Shown piece by piece: positions 26,257 to 35,371 of a DNA stretch of 64,000 nucleotides (positions within the stretch are counted from its first letter, which is position 1; every line of letters starts with the position of its first letter). Position numbers and translations under genes: made by a program. Below the pieces are notes generated by a model that did not search any database, was not told where the DNA came from, and saw nothing but the letters and a program-made list of their open reading frames with translations. Where the stretch lies: NCBI RefSeq assembly GCF_014638275.1, contig NZ_BMFJ01000001.1:1104338-1168337 (forward strand). Direction: 5' to 3'. Origin of the DNA: Primorskyibacter flagellatus. Its GTDB lineage: Bacteria; Pseudomonadota; Alphaproteobacteria; Rhodobacterales; Rhodobacteraceae.

Positions 26257-26312
26257 GGATTGCTCCCAAACATGGATTGTCGGCCACCATCCCCGGTGAC
26301 CCTGAGAGCCTC

Positions 26313-26365
26313 CTATTGGGTGCTCACGATGCTTTTGTGAACGTTATGTAACAGTTTGATGACGG
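26313..26365 (-). promoter_or_regulatory. Pho box and promoter of pstS
   Basis: On the minus strand three 7-bp repeats sit in exact 11-bp register: CCGTCAT (26359-26365), CTGTTAC (26348-26354) and CGTTCAC (26337-26343), each separated by 4 A/T-rich bases. The consensus is CTGTCAT. A CAATAG -10 (26313-26318) lies 18 bp beyond the last repeat, which would occupy the -35 site, as in PhoB-activated promoters. Confidence 0.8.
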
Positions 26366-26492
26366 TGCCGGGTGACGTCCGGTCAAATAGACAACCGGGG
26401 GAATTTGTCTGGAAACCGGTCACCACCGGGGCCTGTCCGGACGGGGCCGGAAAGCGTCATGTTTTGTTGATCTTCCGGCGGACGCGCCGGGA

Positions 26493-27536
26493 TCAGCCAA
26501 GCGGGAGGGATACGGTAAAGCGACTGCCCTGCCCCGGTTCGCTTTCTATACGCAATCTTCCGCGATGGCGTGTGACAATATGCTTAACGATGGCCAGACC
26601 AAGTCCGGTGCCGCCCATTTCGCGGGATCGGTGCGAATCCACCCGGTAAAACCGTTCGGTGAGTCGCGGCAGGTGGACCTGGGCGATTCCCGGTCCCTGG
26701 TCGGTGATGGCGATGTCGACCGCAGGACCGCCGAACCCCTTGGATTCCCTGAACGTCTCGATCGCGATGCCGATGTCGCCGCCCTTGGCGCCGTATTTCA
26801 CCGCGTTCTCGATCAGGTTGGTGAAGACCTGCCGCAGCTGATCCTCGTCCCCGGCCACCATCACGCCCTCTTCCGGGCCCGTGCGCAGGAAGGTGGATCC
26901 GTTCTCCGCGGCCAGCGGGCCAAGCGCGCGGGCGACGGAGCCGAGCAGCGCGGCCACGTCGATGCGGGCGGTCGGGCGCATGCGCTCCTCGCTCTCCACC
27001 CGGCTGAGGGAGAGCAGATCGCGCACGAGCCGTTCCATGCGATGCGCTTCGCGCTGCATGATCTCGAGAAAGCGGGCCTGTGCTGCGGGGTCGTTCTTCG
27101 CCGGGCCGCGCAGGGTTTCGATGAAGCCAAGCAACGCGGTCAGGGGGGTCCGCAGTTCGTGGCTGACGTTGGCCACGAAGTCCCGGCGGATCTGGCTGGC
27201 CTGTTCCAGCGGCGAGACGTCCTCGAAACAGACCATCACGCCGGTGTCGCTGTCGAGGTCGATGGCGGAGGCCGTCACCTCGAACGTCAGATCGCGGCCG
27301 GTCTGGCTGGTGAGGTGGCGGGTCCGCCGGGTCTGGCCGTCACGCAGGCAGGCGTCGACCGCGTCCAGCACCGCAGGATGGCGGATCGCGGTGATGAAGT
27401 GCCGCCCGACGATGGCCTGCCCGAGAAGGCCGAGCGCCAGAGAGTTGGCCGCCAGGATCCGTTCGCCCCGACCGATGATGACAGAGGCCAGCGGGATCGC
27501 CTGGAGAAGCTGGGTCAGGAAGGTGTCGCTCAGCAT
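26493..27536 (-). CDS. phoR: Phosphate regulon sensor kinase PhoR
   Basis: Histidine kinase of 347 residues: a PAS domain (about 10-110), HisKA dimerisation domain with phospho-acceptor H126 ('NVSHELRTPLTAL'), and HATPase domain with 'NLIENAVKYG', 'DQGPGIA' and 'GGTGLGLAIVKHI'. It phosphorylates PhoB. No clear transmembrane segment is visible, although E. coli PhoR has an N-terminal membrane anchor. The C-terminus lies about 240 bp upstream of pstS, and pstS has its own Pho box. The gene follows the carbonic anhydrase gene by 13 bp. Confidence 0.9.
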   Translation of the reverse strand: MLSDTFLTQLLQAIPLASVIIGRGERILAANSLALGLLGQAIVGRHFITAIRHPAVLDAVDACLRDGQTRRTRHLTSQTGRDLTFEVTASAIDLDSDTGVMVCFEDVSPLEQASQIRRDFVANVSHELRTPLTALLGFIETLRGPAKNDPAAQARFLEIMQREAHRMERLVRDLLSLSRVESEERMRPTARIDVAALLGSVARALGPLAAENGSTFLRTGPEEGVMVAGDEDQLRQVFTNLIENAVKYGAKGGDIGIAIETFRESKGFGGPAVDIAITDQGPGIAQVHLPRLTERFYRVDSHRSREMGGTGLGLAIVKHIVTRHRGRLRIESEPGQGSRFTVSLPLG

Positions 27537-27549
27537 CCCCTGCCCCGGC

Positions 27550-28074
27550 TCAGAGCGGTTTCAGCCCGTCCCGGAACCGGCGCATGTTGCGCTGATAGCC
27601 GAGCGCGGAAGCCTTGAGCCGGTCCACCCATTCCGGTCCCAGTTCCTTCACGACCTTGCCGGGGCTGCCAAGCACCATGGAATTGTCCGGGATTTCCTTG
27701 CCCTCGGTCACCAGCGCCCCGGCCCCGATCAGGCAGTTCCTGCCGATGACAGCATTGTTCAGGATCGTCGCGCCCATACCGATAAGGGAGTTGTCGCCGA
27801 TGGCGCAGCCGTGCAGCATGGCCTTGTGGCCGATGGTGCAGTTTTCGCCAACCGTGAGCGGACAGCCCATGTCGGTGTGCATCACGGTATTTTCCTGCAC
27901 GTTCGATCCCCGCCCGATGCGGATGATTTCGTTGTCGCCGCGCAGGGTCGCGCCGAACCAGACCGATGCGCCGGATTCCAGCACCACCCGGCCGATGACA
28001 TTGGCATCGGGGGCGACCCAGTAGTCGCCGTCTTCGGGAAAGTCGGGCGCGATGCCGTCAAGTGCGTAGATCAT
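27550..28074 (-). CDS. Gamma-carbonic anhydrase family protein
   Basis: Left-handed beta-helix protein of 174 residues built from hexapeptide repeats, with the presumed zinc ligands in '[11 protein letters not shown]', '[11 protein letters not shown]'. Most members of this YrdA/PaaY-like group are trimeric and of uncertain activity. The stop lies 13 bp before phoR, and the start overlaps the end of gmk by 4 bp (ATGA). Co-transcription with gmk is therefore likely. Confidence 0.88.
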   Translation of the reverse strand: MIYALDGIAPDFPEDGDYWVAPDANVIGRVVLESGASVWFGATLRGDNEIIRIGRGSNVQENTVMHTDMGCPLTVGENCTIGHKAMLHGCAIGDNSLIGMGATILNNAVIGRNCLIGAGALVTEGKEIPDNSMVLGSPGKVVKELGPEWVDRLKASALGYQRNMRRFRDGLKPL

Positions 28075-28730
28075 TGGGTTTCCTCGAATTCGGTCTGCAG
28101 GCGGCGGACGTGGTCCGTCAGGCTGGGTTGCTGGGTGCGGCGCAGGCGGGCGGCGGTCAGGATGGCGCGCAGCTTTTCCTCGGTCGCGTCGAGATCGTCG
28201 TTCACCAGCACGAAGTCATAGCCGCCCCAGTGGCTGATTTCGTCCCAGCTCTTGCGCATGCGGCCGGCGATCACCTCATCGCTGTCCTGCCCGCGTTCGC
28301 GCAGGCGGCGGTGCAGTTCGGCGATGGACGGGGGCAACAGGAATATCGACAGGGTGTTCGGACCGAGCACGGAGTTCGAGATCTGCTGCGCGCCCTGCCA
28401 GTCGATGTCGAAGAGCACGTCCTGACCGGCGTCGATCGCCTCCTGCACGGCCGCACGCGGAGAGCCGTAGAAATTTCCGAAGACATGGGCGTGTTCCAGC
28501 ATCCCGTCATCCGCCACCAGCGACTTGAAGGCGGATTCGGTGAGGAAGTGGTAATCCTTGCCGTCCACTTCTCCGGGCCGCGGTGCGCGGGTCGTGGCAG
28601 AGACGGAGAAGCGGATCGTCGGGTCCCAGGTGCGCAACCGTTTTGCCAGCGTCGACTTGCCCGCACCCGAGGGGGAAGACAGGATGACCAGCAGCCCGCG
28701 CCGGTCGGAGGATGTCTTGGGGCTGGTCAT
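28071..28730 (-). CDS. gmk: Guanylate kinase
   Basis: Converts GMP to GDP with ATP. The 219-residue protein has the P-loop [10 protein letters not shown] (18-27), the GMP-binding '[18 protein letters not shown]' and '[13 protein letters not shown]'. Length and layout are standard. It lies between yicC and the carbonic anhydrase gene; yicC-gmk is a conserved pairing in proteobacteria. Confidence 0.96.
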   Translation of the reverse strand: MTSPKTSSDRRGLLVILSSPSGAGKSTLAKRLRTWDPTIRFSVSATTRAPRPGEVDGKDYHFLTESAFKSLVADDGMLEHAHVFGNFYGSPRAAVQEAIDAGQDVLFDIDWQGAQQISNSVLGPNTLSIFLLPPSIAELHRRLRERGQDSDEVIAGRMRKSWDEISHWGGYDFVLVNDDLDATEEKLRAILTAARLRRTQQPSLTDHVRRLQTEFEETQ

Positions 28731-28802
28731 GTCCCTGCCGTTCCGTCAGTTCCGTTAGCAGGGAAGTGGCAAATTATTCGGGCCGGGGCAAGCGGCGGCG
28801 GA

Positions 28803-29693
28803 TCATTCGAGGTTCTGCACCTGTTCGCGCATCTGTTCGATCACCGCCTTCAGCTCCAGCCCGATGGCGGTCAGTTCAGCGTTCTGCGACTTGGAACAGA
28901 GGGTGTTGGCCTCCCGGTTGAACTCCTGCGCGAGAAAGTCGAGCTTGCGTCCGGCGGGGCCGGTTCCGGCCAGCAGGTCACGGGCAGCGGCGACATGAGC
29001 GGTCAGGCGGTCGAGCTCTTCGGTCACGTCGGCCTTCACGGCGATCAGGGCCAGTTCCTGCGCCAGGCGCTGCGGATCGACCTTGATGTCGGACTCGAGC
29101 ACGCGCGCCAGCTGCGCCTTCAGTGTCTTCGCCATGGCGTCGCGGCGGGCGTCCACGACGGCGGCGGCCTGCGTGACCAGCGACTCGATACGGTCGAAAT
29201 GGCCGTTGAGCAGTGCGACGAGCGCCCTGCCCTCGGATTCGCGCATGGCGAGGAAGGCCGTGACGAGACGGTCGAAATCCTTCAGCAGGTCGGCGTTCAG
29301 ACGGTCGATGTCATCCTCTCCGCCGCCGGTTTCCAGCACGCCGCGCTGCGTCAGCAGATCCGCCGCGCGCGAGGGTGCGAGCGAAATGCCCTGCATCATC
29401 GCCCGCTCCTCCACCGTCACCAGCGCGGCGAGGACTTCGTCCAGCGCGGCGGTATTGACGGTAAGCCGGCCTGCCTGTTCCTCGCGCGTGATGCGGAGAT
29501 TGAGGGTCACGCTGCCCCGGGACAGTGCCCTGGTGAGCCGGGCCTTCAGCTGTGCCTCCAGCCCCGTCAGCCAGTCGGGCACGCGCAGGCGCAGGTCCAG
29601 TCCCTTGGCGTTCACCGACCGCAGGTCCCAGGACCAGCTGTGTGCGCCCGATCCGCCTTGTGCGGCGGCAAATCCGGTCATGGAATGGTGCAT
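28803..29693 (-). CDS. yicC: YicC/YloC family endoribonuclease
   Basis: Protein of 296 residues starting MHHSMTGFAAAQG, the conserved YicC N-terminus; the C-terminal 'GRKLDFLAQEFNREANTLCSKSQNAEL' motif is the DUF1732 signature. E. coli YicC takes part in RNA turnover and sRNA decay as an endoribonuclease. It is 72 bp upstream of gmk on the same strand. Confidence 0.92.
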   Translation of the reverse strand: MHHSMTGFAAAQGGSGAHSWSWDLRSVNAKGLDLRLRVPDWLTGLEAQLKARLTRALSRGSVTLNLRITREEQAGRLTVNTAALDEVLAALVTVEERAMMQGISLAPSRAADLLTQRGVLETGGGEDDIDRLNADLLKDFDRLVTAFLAMRESEGRALVALLNGHFDRIESLVTQAAAVVDARRDAMAKTLKAQLARVLESDIKVDPQRLAQELALIAVKADVTEELDRLTAHVAAARDLLAGTGPAGRKLDFLAQEFNREANTLCSKSQNAELTAIGLELKAVIEQMREQVQNLE

Positions 29694-29998
29694 CGTCCCT
29701 GCCCTTCGTCCCTGCCCCTCTCAACCGGGGGCTGTTCCGAGCTAGACCATCGGCGCGGCAGAGGTCCAGAGCAGACCGGCGCTGCGCATGCAAAGACGGT
29801 GCTGTGTGACCCTTGCGCCCGATACGAAGGCGCAGCGGGGACGTCCCGTCGTGTTAACCATTCGTTCAGAATTCTGCCCGATTAAGGCGGGAATATGGCA
29901 TTCATGAATCGGTAAGCTTGCTGCGACGCGGACCGGAGATGGCGGGGGCCTTTGGGAAAATCCGTGGCAGGACAGATGGATATGACAGGACGATTCCC
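29694..29998. other. Divergent intergenic region, possible CtrA half-site
   Basis: About 300 bp separate yicC and the PAS-domain gene. I see no gene in it. TTAA-N7-TTCA at 29854-29868 (TTAACCATTCGTTCA) resembles the CtrA site TTAA-N7-TTAA with one mismatch. The surrounding A/T-rich stretch is the likely promoter of the rightward gene. Confidence 0.35.
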
Positions 29999-30685
29999 AT
30001 GCCCGAGGACCTCGGAACGGACCGGAAGGTCGTTAAGATGACACATTTCGCCAATGCCGCCCGCTTTCAGCCCCTGCGCGAGGTCGATGGTTACTGGGAG
30101 GCGATCCGCGGCGGCCGGCTCGTGCCCCGCCGGTCGGACGTGAACCCGCGCGGCATCGAACGCGCGCTGGAATTCGCCTTCATCGCGGAACGCATCGCTC
30201 CGGGTCTGGGGCGGGTTCGGATCGCCGGATCGCACCTGACCGAGCTCATGGGGATGGAGGTGCGCGGGATGCCGGTGACCACGTTCTTCACCGCCGCAGC
30301 GCGGGCACAGGTCGGTGAGGCGCTGGAAGAGGTCTGCACCGGCCCGGCCAAGGCGGAACTGCTGCTGACCGGCGAGACGGGCTTCGGCAAGCCGCCGCTG
30401 GAGGCCCGCATGCTGCTGCTGCCGTTGAAAAGCGACCTTGGCGACATCAGCCGGGTGCTTGGCTGCCTCGTTACACTGGGCGGCATCGGGCGTGCGCCAC
30501 GTCGGTTCGACGTGTCGGAGGTGGTGATGCGACCCCTGCTGAAGGACGATGTGGTCATCGATGACGGGCCAATTGCGCCGGCCAGGCACCGCCCGGAGCC
30601 TGTCGGTCTGTCAGAGGCCCCCGCCCGGTTCGAGCCGGGTCCGGCGCCGTACCTGAGGCTGGTGAAAACCGATCATTCTGAATGA
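29999..30685 (+). CDS. PAS_5 domain protein
   Basis: Single-domain cytoplasmic protein of 228 residues. The PAS fold covers about residues 20-165 ('YWEAIRGGRLVPRRSDVNPRGIERAL', 'GMEVRGMPVTTFF'), the alphaproteobacterial PAS_5 (formerly DUF) family. The C-terminal 60 residues look disordered. No output domain is present. A Caulobacter relative of this type (MopJ) acts in cell-cycle signalling, but equivalence here is not shown. The ATG at 29999 is preferred over an upstream start; a later ATG near 30038 (MTHFANAARF) is also possible. Confidence 0.8.
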   Translation: MPEDLGTDRKVVKMTHFANAARFQPLREVDGYWEAIRGGRLVPRRSDVNPRGIERALEFAFIAERIAPGLGRVRIAGSHLTELMGMEVRGMPVTTFFTAAARAQVGEALEEVCTGPAKAELLLTGETGFGKPPLEARMLLLPLKSDLGDISRVLGCLVTLGGIGRAPRRFDVSEVVMRPLLKDDVVIDDGPIAPARHRPEPVGLSEAPARFEPGPAPYLRLVKTDHSE

Positions 30686-30705
30686 GCGTTCCGACATCGG
30701 TTAAA

Positions 30706-30736
30706 ACGAAAAAGGCGCAGCAACCCGCTGCGCCTT
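30706..30736 (-). terminator. Terminator of the DAHP synthase gene
   Basis: AAGGCGCAGC (30712-30721) pairs perfectly with GCTGCGCCTT (30727-30736); on the minus strand it runs into TTTTTCGTTTT. It can also stop the plus-strand PAS gene, though its tail there is weaker. Confidence 0.88.
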
Positions 30737-30757
30737 AATGATTTTCCGTGGTCCGTT

Positions 30758-32125
30758 TCAGCCAGCTTCGGCCAGCCGTTCCTGACGGCGGGACGTCAAT
30801 TGTTCCGCCACGAGGAAAGCCAGCTCCAGCGACTGGGAGGCATTCAGGCGCGGATCGCAGGCGGTGTGGTACCGGTCCTTGAGATCCTCGTAGGACACTT
30901 CCTTGAGGCCGCCGACGCATTCCGTCACGTCCAGACCGGTCATTTCGAAATGCACGCCCGCGGGGATCGTGTCCTCTGCCTTGTGGACGGCGAAGAACTC
31001 CTGCACCTCTCGCAGGACCGCGTCGAAGGGACGGGTCTTGTATCCGGTGTTGGACTTGACCGTGTTGCCGTGCATCGGGTCGCAGACCCAGACGACATTG
31101 GCGCCTTCGCGGCTGACCGTGTCGATCAGGCGCGGCAGGTTGTCCGCGACCTTGCCTGCCCCGAAGCGGGCAATCAGGGTCAGGCGGCCCATCTCGTTCT
31201 TCGGGTTCAGCGTGGCCATCAGCTTTTTCAGGTCCTCGGAAGTCATCGAGGGGCCGCATTTCAGACCGATCGGGTTCAGTACACCCTTGGCGAATTCCAC
31301 ATGCGCCCCGTCCGGCTGACGGGTGCGGTCGCCGATCCAGATCATATGCCCGGAGCCCGCCAAGTTCTGGCCGGTGGTCGAATCGACGCGGCAAAGCGCC
31401 TCTTCGTATTCCAGCAGCAGCGATTCATGGGAGGTGTAGAAATCCACCTGCCGCAGCGCATGCTGACGTTCGGAGTTGACCCCGGCGGCGCGGATGAAGT
31501 CGAGCGTGTCGCTGATCCGGTTGGCCATGTCGCGGAAGCGTTCGGCCTCGTCCGCCTCCGTGAAGCCGAGCGTCCAGCGGTGCACCTCGTTCACATCGGC
31601 ATAACCGCCGGTGGAGAAGGCGCGCAGCAGGTTCAGCGTTGCCGCCGCCTGCATGTAGGCCTGGAGCATCTTTTCCGGATTGGGCACGCGGGCCGCTTCG
31701 GTGAAGTCCAGTTCATTGATGATGTCGCCGCGGTAGGAGGGCAGTTCGACGCCGTCGATCACCTCTGTCGGGGCGGAGCGGGGCTTGGCGAACTGGCCGG
31801 CCATGCGGCCGATCTTCACGACCGGAACCTTGGCGCCGAAGGTCAGCACCATAGCCATCTGCAGCATCACCTTGAACGTGTCGCGGATCGCATCGGCAGA
31901 GAACTGGTCGAACGCCTCCGCACAGTCGCCGCCCTGCAGGACAAAGGCCTCACCCCGGCCCGCCTTGCCAAGCGCCTCTTTCAGACGGCGCGCCTCGCCC
32001 GCAAAGACCAGCGGGGGATACTTGGACAGCTTCGCCTCGACCGCGTTGAGCGCGGCCTGATCGGGATAGTCGGGCATCTGAACGCGCGGTTTGCTGCGCC
32101 AGTCGCTTTTCTTCCAACCTGACAT
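30758..32125 (-). CDS. aroG: Class II 3-deoxy-7-phosphoheptulonate synthase
   Basis: First enzyme of the shikimate pathway: condenses phosphoenolpyruvate and erythrose 4-phosphate. The 455-residue sequence matches the plant-type (class II) DAHP synthases, with '[13 protein letters not shown]', '[10 protein letters not shown]', '[14 protein letters not shown]', '[17 protein letters not shown]' and 'WVCDPMHGN'. The ATG at 32125 (MSGWKKSDW) follows GGAGGAG. It is monocistronic with a strong terminator. The gene symbol reflects function; class II members are sometimes called aroH or aroA. Confidence 0.93.
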   Translation of the reverse strand: MSGWKKSDWRSKPRVQMPDYPDQAALNAVEAKLSKYPPLVFAGEARRLKEALGKAGRGEAFVLQGGDCAEAFDQFSADAIRDTFKVMLQMAMVLTFGAKVPVVKIGRMAGQFAKPRSAPTEVIDGVELPSYRGDIINELDFTEAARVPNPEKMLQAYMQAAATLNLLRAFSTGGYADVNEVHRWTLGFTEADEAERFRDMANRISDTLDFIRAAGVNSERQHALRQVDFYTSHESLLLEYEEALCRVDSTTGQNLAGSGHMIWIGDRTRQPDGAHVEFAKGVLNPIGLKCGPSMTSEDLKKLMATLNPKNEMGRLTLIARFGAGKVADNLPRLIDTVSREGANVVWVCDPMHGNTVKSNTGYKTRPFDAVLREVQEFFAVHKAEDTIPAGVHFEMTGLDVTECVGGLKEVSYEDLKDRYHTACDPRLNASQSLELAFLVAEQLTSRRQERLAEAG

Positions 32126-32305
32126 GTCGGTCTCCTCCACCGGATTCTCGGGTTCGGGGGTTATATACAGGGCAATCCGCGGGCGCTACCGGCAATTGTC
32201 ACCGCGCGGTCACAACGCCGATAATGGAGTCTTGCGGAAGCGAAAGGCGCGTGACACGGTTTCCGGCAATCAAAACCGACGTTTTCCGTCGCAAGAGTGC
32301 GCCCG

Positions 32306-33274
32306 ATGTCCGACAAGCCGACCCGTTTTGTCTTTGTCCTGCTCGACAATTTCTCTCTCCTGTCCTTCGCCTCGGCGCTGGAATGCCTGCGGATCGCCAA
32401 CCGGATGGCGGGCAAGACACTTTATGTCTGGGAGATCCAGACAGAGGGCGGGCGCAATGTCAGCTGTTCGGCGGGCACGACCTTTGCATCGGACAATATC
32501 CTCGGAGAGTTGAACCGCGAGGACGTGGTTCTGATCTGCGGCGGACTGGACATCCAGAAGGCGACGACGAAGCCGCTGTTGAACTGGGTGCGGCGCGAGG
32601 CGCGGCGCGGGCTGGCAATCGGCGGGCTGTGCACGGCCGCGCATGTTCTGGCGGAGGCGGGGCTGCTGGACGGCAAGCGTGCGACGATCCATTGGGAGAA
32701 CCACGACAGTTTCGCAGAGGAGTTCGAGGAGGTGAAGCTGACCAAGTCGGTCTTCACCATCGACGGGCAGCGGATGACCACGGCGGGGGGAACCTCCTCC
32801 ATCGACCTGATGCTGAAACTGGTCGCGAACCGGCAGGGCGAGGATCTGGCGAACGCGGTGGCGGATCAGCTGATCTATTCCTCCATCCGGACGGATCAGG
32901 ACACGCAGCGTCTGTCCGTGCCGACCCGGATCGGAGTCCGGCATCCCAAGCTGAGCCAGGTCATCCACATGATGGAGCAGAATATAGAGGAGCCGATTTC
33001 CCCGGCCACGCTGGCGCAGGACGTGGGCATGTCGACCCGGCAGCTTGAGCGGCTGTTCCGCCGCTACCTGAACCGGTCGCCCAAGCGGTACTACATGGAA
33101 CTGCGTCTCCAGAAGGCGCGCAATCTGCTGATGCAGACCGACATGTCGGTCATCAACGTTGCGCTGGCCTGCGGTTTTTCCTCTCCGTCACATTTCTCGA
33201 AATGTTACCGGGCGCAGTACAATACGACGCCCTACCGAGAGCGCGGGACCCAGGCCGCCCGGCTGACGATCTGA
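32306..33274 (+). CDS. GlxA-type AraC family transcriptional regulator
   Basis: Regulator of 322 residues: an N-terminal DJ-1/PfpI-like domain (about 8-170, 'GGLCTAAHVLAEAGLLDGKRATIHWE') whose amidotransferase-like fold senses a ligand, and a C-terminal AraC helix-turn-helix (about 220-320, 'LAQDVGMSTRQLERLFRRYLNRSP', 'VALACGFSSPSHFSKCYRAQY'). The closest known functions are GbdR, CdhR and ArgR in betaine, carnitine and arginine catabolism. No such catabolic genes are adjacent, so the inducer is unknown. The start ATG at 32306 is preceded 15 bp upstream by a small hairpin (CGACG-TTTTC-CGTCG). Confidence 0.9.
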   Translation: MSDKPTRFVFVLLDNFSLLSFASALECLRIANRMAGKTLYVWEIQTEGGRNVSCSAGTTFASDNILGELNREDVVLICGGLDIQKATTKPLLNWVRREARRGLAIGGLCTAAHVLAEAGLLDGKRATIHWENHDSFAEEFEEVKLTKSVFTIDGQRMTTAGGTSSIDLMLKLVANRQGEDLANAVADQLIYSSIRTDQDTQRLSVPTRIGVRHPKLSQVIHMMEQNIEEPISPATLAQDVGMSTRQLERLFRRYLNRSPKRYYMELRLQKARNLLMQTDMSVINVALACGFSSPSHFSKCYRAQYNTTPYRERGTQAARLTI

Positions 33275-33282
33275 GGGCGGAT

Positions 33283-33315
33283 GCCTCCGGCGGGGATATT
33301 TCCGGCAAGATGAAG
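33283..33315. repeat. Short dispersed intergenic motif
   Basis: The stretch GCCTCCGGCGGGGATATTT followed by CCGGCAAGATGAAG resembles a motif I recall in many intergenic regions of Rhodobacter, Paracoccus and Roseobacter genomes. It occurs once here, directly after the GlxA-type gene and before a convergent gene. Confidence 0.4.
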
Positions 33316-33322
33316 CGCCGGT

Positions 33323-34426
33323 TCAGAACAGGCTGAGCTGGTCGCCCTTTCGCGGCGGCGGGGCGAAAAGATCGGTTCTGAGCGGCTGTGACGCGGTAGC
33401 GAGGCCCAAACGGCGGACGGCGGCGTCGAAGCGGGCGGCGATCATCCTGGCATGGACCCCCTCCCCCCGCATGCGCTTGCCCCATTGCGCGTCGTAGAGC
33501 TTGCCACCGTGCATTTCGCGCAGGCGGTTCAGAACCTTGTCGGCGCGGTCCGGGTGATGGTCGCGGAGCCAGGCTTCGACCAGCGGCGCGACCTCGAGCG
33601 GGAGGCGGAGCATGATCCAGGAGGCGGTCTGCGCCCCGGCGTCGCGGCCCGCCTCGAGGATCGACTCGAGCTCAGGATCGGTCAGGCCGGGCACGACCGG
33701 AGAGACCATGACGCGGGTCGGGATGCCGGCATCGGCCAGCGCGCGGATGGTGGCGAGACGGCGGGTCGGGGCCGGCACGCGGGGCTCCATCCGGCGCGCG
33801 ATGTCGGGGCGGAGCGTGGTGACGGAGACGCCGACGGCCGCCAGCCCGCGCGCGGCCATATCGGAGAGAATGTCGATGTCGGCCTCGATTCCGCTGCCCT
33901 TGGTGACGATGGCGACGGGGTGATTGTGGGCCGAGAGCACCTCGAGACAGGCGCGGGTGATGCGACGACTGTGTTCGACGGGCTGGTAGGGGTCGGTATT
34001 GGTGCCGATGGCAATGGTGGCGCAGCGGTATTTCCCGGCGCGGAGTTCGCGGTCCAGCACTTCGGCCGCGTTGGTGCGGGCGGTCAGGCGGGTTTCGAAG
34101 TCGAGCCCCGGGGACAGCCCGAGATAGGCATGGGTGGGCCGGGCGAAGCAGTAGATGCACCCGTGTTCGCAGCCACGGTAGGGATTGATGGACCTGTCGA
34201 AGGGCAGATCGGGCGACCTGTTGTAGGTGATGAGGCTGCGCGCGGTCTCCTCGCGCAGGTCGGTGCGGATCTGGCGGACCTCCTCCGGGATGTCCCAGCC
34301 GTCGTGCATGGCCTCGCGCTGGCGGGATTCGTAGCGGCCCGTCAGGTTGGACGACGCGCCGCGGCCCCTGCGGGCGGCGGGGTCGATCCTCTGGTCTTCT
34401 GGAATCGCGGTTTCGGGCGGGGTCAT
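33323..34426 (-). CDS. PA0069 family radical SAM protein
   Basis: Radical SAM enzyme of 367 residues related to spore photoproduct lyase-like SplB proteins. The 4Fe-4S cluster motif is C86-x3-C90-x2-C93 in 'YRGCEHGCIYCFARP'; 'AIGTNTDPYQPVE' and 'VTKGSGIEADIDIL' follow as in this family. Function is unknown in bacteria that do not sporulate. The ATG at 34426 starts the family-like N-terminus; the frame is open much further upstream into other sequence. It converges on the GlxA-type gene. Confidence 0.88.
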   Translation of the reverse strand: MTPPETAIPEDQRIDPAARRGRGASSNLTGRYESRQREAMHDGWDIPEEVRQIRTDLREETARSLITYNRSPDLPFDRSINPYRGCEHGCIYCFARPTHAYLGLSPGLDFETRLTARTNAAEVLDRELRAGKYRCATIAIGTNTDPYQPVEHSRRITRACLEVLSAHNHPVAIVTKGSGIEADIDILSDMAARGLAAVGVSVTTLRPDIARRMEPRVPAPTRRLATIRALADAGIPTRVMVSPVVPGLTDPELESILEAGRDAGAQTASWIMLRLPLEVAPLVEAWLRDHHPDRADKVLNRLREMHGGKLYDAQWGKRMRGEGVHARMIAARFDAAVRRLGLATASQPLRTDLFAPPPRKGDQLSLF

Positions 34427-34566
34427 GGGGCAAATCTGGAACATAACGGGAACAACAGCAAGGGGGATGCGGGCCTGTTCAAGCGATGCCCATGATCCAG
34501 ATGAAGATTTTTCGTATGGCGGTCCGCGAAAATCCGGGTATTGGTCGGAAGATCGCAACGCGGTGT

Positions 34567-34590
34567 CGCAATCGGTGAAGTCGGATTGCG
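34567..34590 (+). other. Hairpin in the leader of the corrinoid protein gene
   Basis: CGCAATC (34567-34573) pairs with GATTGCG (34584-34590) around a 10-base loop, about 55 bp before the start codon. It does not match the SAM, SAH or cobalamin riboswitch consensus I know. A ligand-sensing leader is conceivable given the B12-binding product. Confidence 0.35.
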
Positions 34591-34645
34591 GCAAACGTAG
34601 AAGGCTGCGGGAACAGGCGTTTCCGCCGCGCACCGAGGGACCACT

Positions 34646-35350
34646 ATGTCGGACGAAGACAACGAGATCATCCTGGCCGATCTGAATGACGAGGAGCTTG
34701 TCGAACAGATGTTCGACGATCTCTACGACGGCATGAAGGAGGAGATCGAGGAAGGCGTGAATATCCTGCTGGAACGCGGATGGCAGCCCTATGACATCCT
34801 GACCAAGGCGCTGGTCGGCGGGATGACCATCGTGGGCAACGATTTCCGCGACGGGATCCTCTTCGTGCCCGAGGTGCTGCTGGCCGCGAACGCGATGAAG
34901 GGCGGGATGGCGATCCTCAAGCCGCTGCTGATCGAAACCGGCGCGCCCCGCGTCGGCAAGATGGTGATCGGCACCGTCAAGGGCGACATCCACGACATCG
35001 GCAAGAACCTTGTCGCGATGATGATGGAAGGCGCGGGCTTCGAGGTCGTGGACCTGGGCATCAACAACGCGGTCGAGAAATACCTCGACGCGCTTGAGAC
35101 GGAAGGCGCGGACATCCTTGGCATGTCGGCGCTGCTGACCACCACCATGCCGTATATGAAAGTCGTGATCGACACGCTAACCGAAAAAGGCATGCGCGAC
35201 AATTACATCGTCCTGGTCGGGGGCGCGCCCCTGAACGAGGAATTCGGCAAGGCGATCGGGGCCGACGCCTATTGCCGGGATGCCGCCGTGGCGGTGGAAA
35301 CGGCGAAGAAGCTGGTCGCGCGCAAGCACAACCAGGGCGTGACGGGCTGA
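34646..35350 (+). CDS. Corrinoid (cobalamin-binding) protein
   Basis: Carries methylcobalamin for methyl transfer. The 234-residue protein has the helical cap (about 15-100, 'FVPEVLLAANAMKGGMAIL') and the Rossmann B12 domain with the DxHxxG motif at 114-119 ('GDIHDIGKN'), the histidine being the lower cobalt ligand. It resembles the B12 domain of methionine synthase but stands alone. In roseobacters methionine synthase is known to be split into separate proteins, and this is the likely B12 subunit. The homocysteine and folate methyltransferase partners are not in the window. DUF1638 follows 21 bp downstream. Confidence 0.9.
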   Translation: MSDEDNEIILADLNDEELVEQMFDDLYDGMKEEIEEGVNILLERGWQPYDILTKALVGGMTIVGNDFRDGILFVPEVLLAANAMKGGMAILKPLLIETGAPRVGKMVIGTVKGDIHDIGKNLVAMMMEGAGFEVVDLGINNAVEKYLDALETEGADILGMSALLTTTMPYMKVVIDTLTEKGMRDNYIVLVGGAPLNEEFGKAIGADAYCRDAAVAVETAKKLVARKHNQGVTG

Positions 35351-35371
35351 CCGCCGCCCTTCGGGGGAGCG

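Noticed and set aside
32277..32291. CGACG-TTTTC-CGTCG hairpin just before the GlxA-type gene
   Set aside because: Short stem, no clear overlap with a ribosome binding site; it may be chance in GC-rich DNA.
34560..34645. SAM, SAH or cobalamin riboswitch before the corrinoid protein gene
   Set aside because: Only one 7-bp hairpin is present. The conserved cores of those riboswitches, as I know them, are not found.
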